Below are positions 40,064 through 40,137 of a stretch of DNA of 40,137 bases, in pieces. The position numbers were made by a program, and so were the translations under genes. Positions within the stretch are counted from its first letter, which is position 1. Each line of letters opens with the position of its first letter. The notes beneath the pieces were generated by a model. It ran no database searches and had not been told where the DNA came from. It saw only the letters and a program-made list of their open reading frames with translations. The DNA is taken from NCBI RefSeq assembly GCF_018614415.1, contig NZ_JAGGOO010000063.1, positions 1-40,137 on the forward strand, given 5' to 3'. This DNA is from Streptomyces sp. ISL-12. GTDB lineage: Bacteria > Actinomycetota > Actinomycetes > Streptomycetales > Streptomycetaceae.

Positions 40064-40137
40064 GGCCTGTCGTTTGGATCACGCCGCAGACGCGGGGTCT
40101 GGCACGCGCATCTGCGGCGTTGTCGTCACTCGCCGAC
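40060..40137. repeat. Right copy of 78-bp terminal inverted repeat (IS-end-like)
   Basis: Exact reverse complement of 1-78. From 40064 it reads GGCCTGTCGTTTGGATCA, IS-end-like, and then a hairpin with ACGCCGCAGA (40081-40090) pairing to TCTGCGGCGT (40111-40120). CTAG at 40060-40063 supplies the stop codon of the peptidase gene. The element body would continue to the right, outside the window. Confidence 0.85.

Noticed and set aside
1..40137. tRNA, rRNA, riboswitch or replication origin
   Set aside because: I saw no cloverleaf, rRNA-like sequence, known riboswitch core or DnaA-box cluster while reading both strands.

Overview
The DNA is very GC-rich, with strong third-position GC bias, frequent GTG starts, purine-rich Shine-Dalgarno sites and 4-bp ATGA/GTGA gene overlaps. 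It carries SARP, LysR, MarR and GlxA-type regulators, a TerD protein and DHA2 exporters. Together these point to a Streptomyces or close relative, and to an accessory (chromosome-arm-like) region rather than core genome. The first and last 78 bases are perfect inverted copies of one another and look like the ends of an insertion sequence. The window is therefore either a segment between two oppositely oriented IS copies or an assembly contig that stops at a repeat.

Layout. 0.3-5.3 kb: an alpha/beta hydrolase, a prephenate dehydratase of a type I associate with alphaproteobacteria, a LysR regulator, two translationally coupled SDR oxidoreductases, and a decayed DUF190 gene. 5.3-8.4 kb: a secreted type-B carboxylesterase and a lactate 2-monooxygenase-like flavoenzyme, followed by a 3 x 24 bp repeat. 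8.4-17.3 kb: an NLR-like conflict module. A 1501-residue caspase-like/STAND-NTPase/beta-propeller protein is followed with no gap by a lipase-fold protein whose nucleophile is replaced, and then by a pentapeptide-repeat membrane protein. A divergent gene encodes a protein with a degenerate Nudix box. 17.8-19.4 kb: small unrecognised genes and a frameshifted gene. 19.7-26.1 kb: GlxA-type regulator / isochorismatase-like hydrolase / APC permease, then MarR / DHA2 exporter with an operator next to a probable leaderless promoter, then a methyltransferase preceded by a strong hairpin. 26.2-27.0 kb: decayed exporter DNA with an intact-looking 38-bp dyad. 27.1-29.0 kb: a three-gene TerD operon. 29.1-31.0 kb: an aldo/keto reductase divergent from a LysR gene.

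31.2-40.06 kb is the most distinctive part. A 993-residue protein fuses a catalase-fold domain to a LodA-type (CTQ quinone) amino acid oxidase domain. It is coupled by a GTGA overlap to a LodB-like flavoprotein. Beside these lie an unknown 238-residue protein, a small SARP activator, a VioB-type ferritin-like protein coupled by ATGA to a trypsin-like peptidase with no signal peptide, and, divergent from the oxidase, a 115-residue protein with an unusual alternating acidic/hydrophobic tail. Directly downstream of the SARP gene are three heptamers at exactly 11-bp spacing ahead of a -10-like hexamer, which is the layout of a SARP binding site. My reading is a SARP-controlled biosynthetic or peptide-modifying locus built around an oxidase that makes hydrogen peroxide and carries its own catalase-fold domain. 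That function is inference. The domain identities come from recognised motifs and were not checked against any database.
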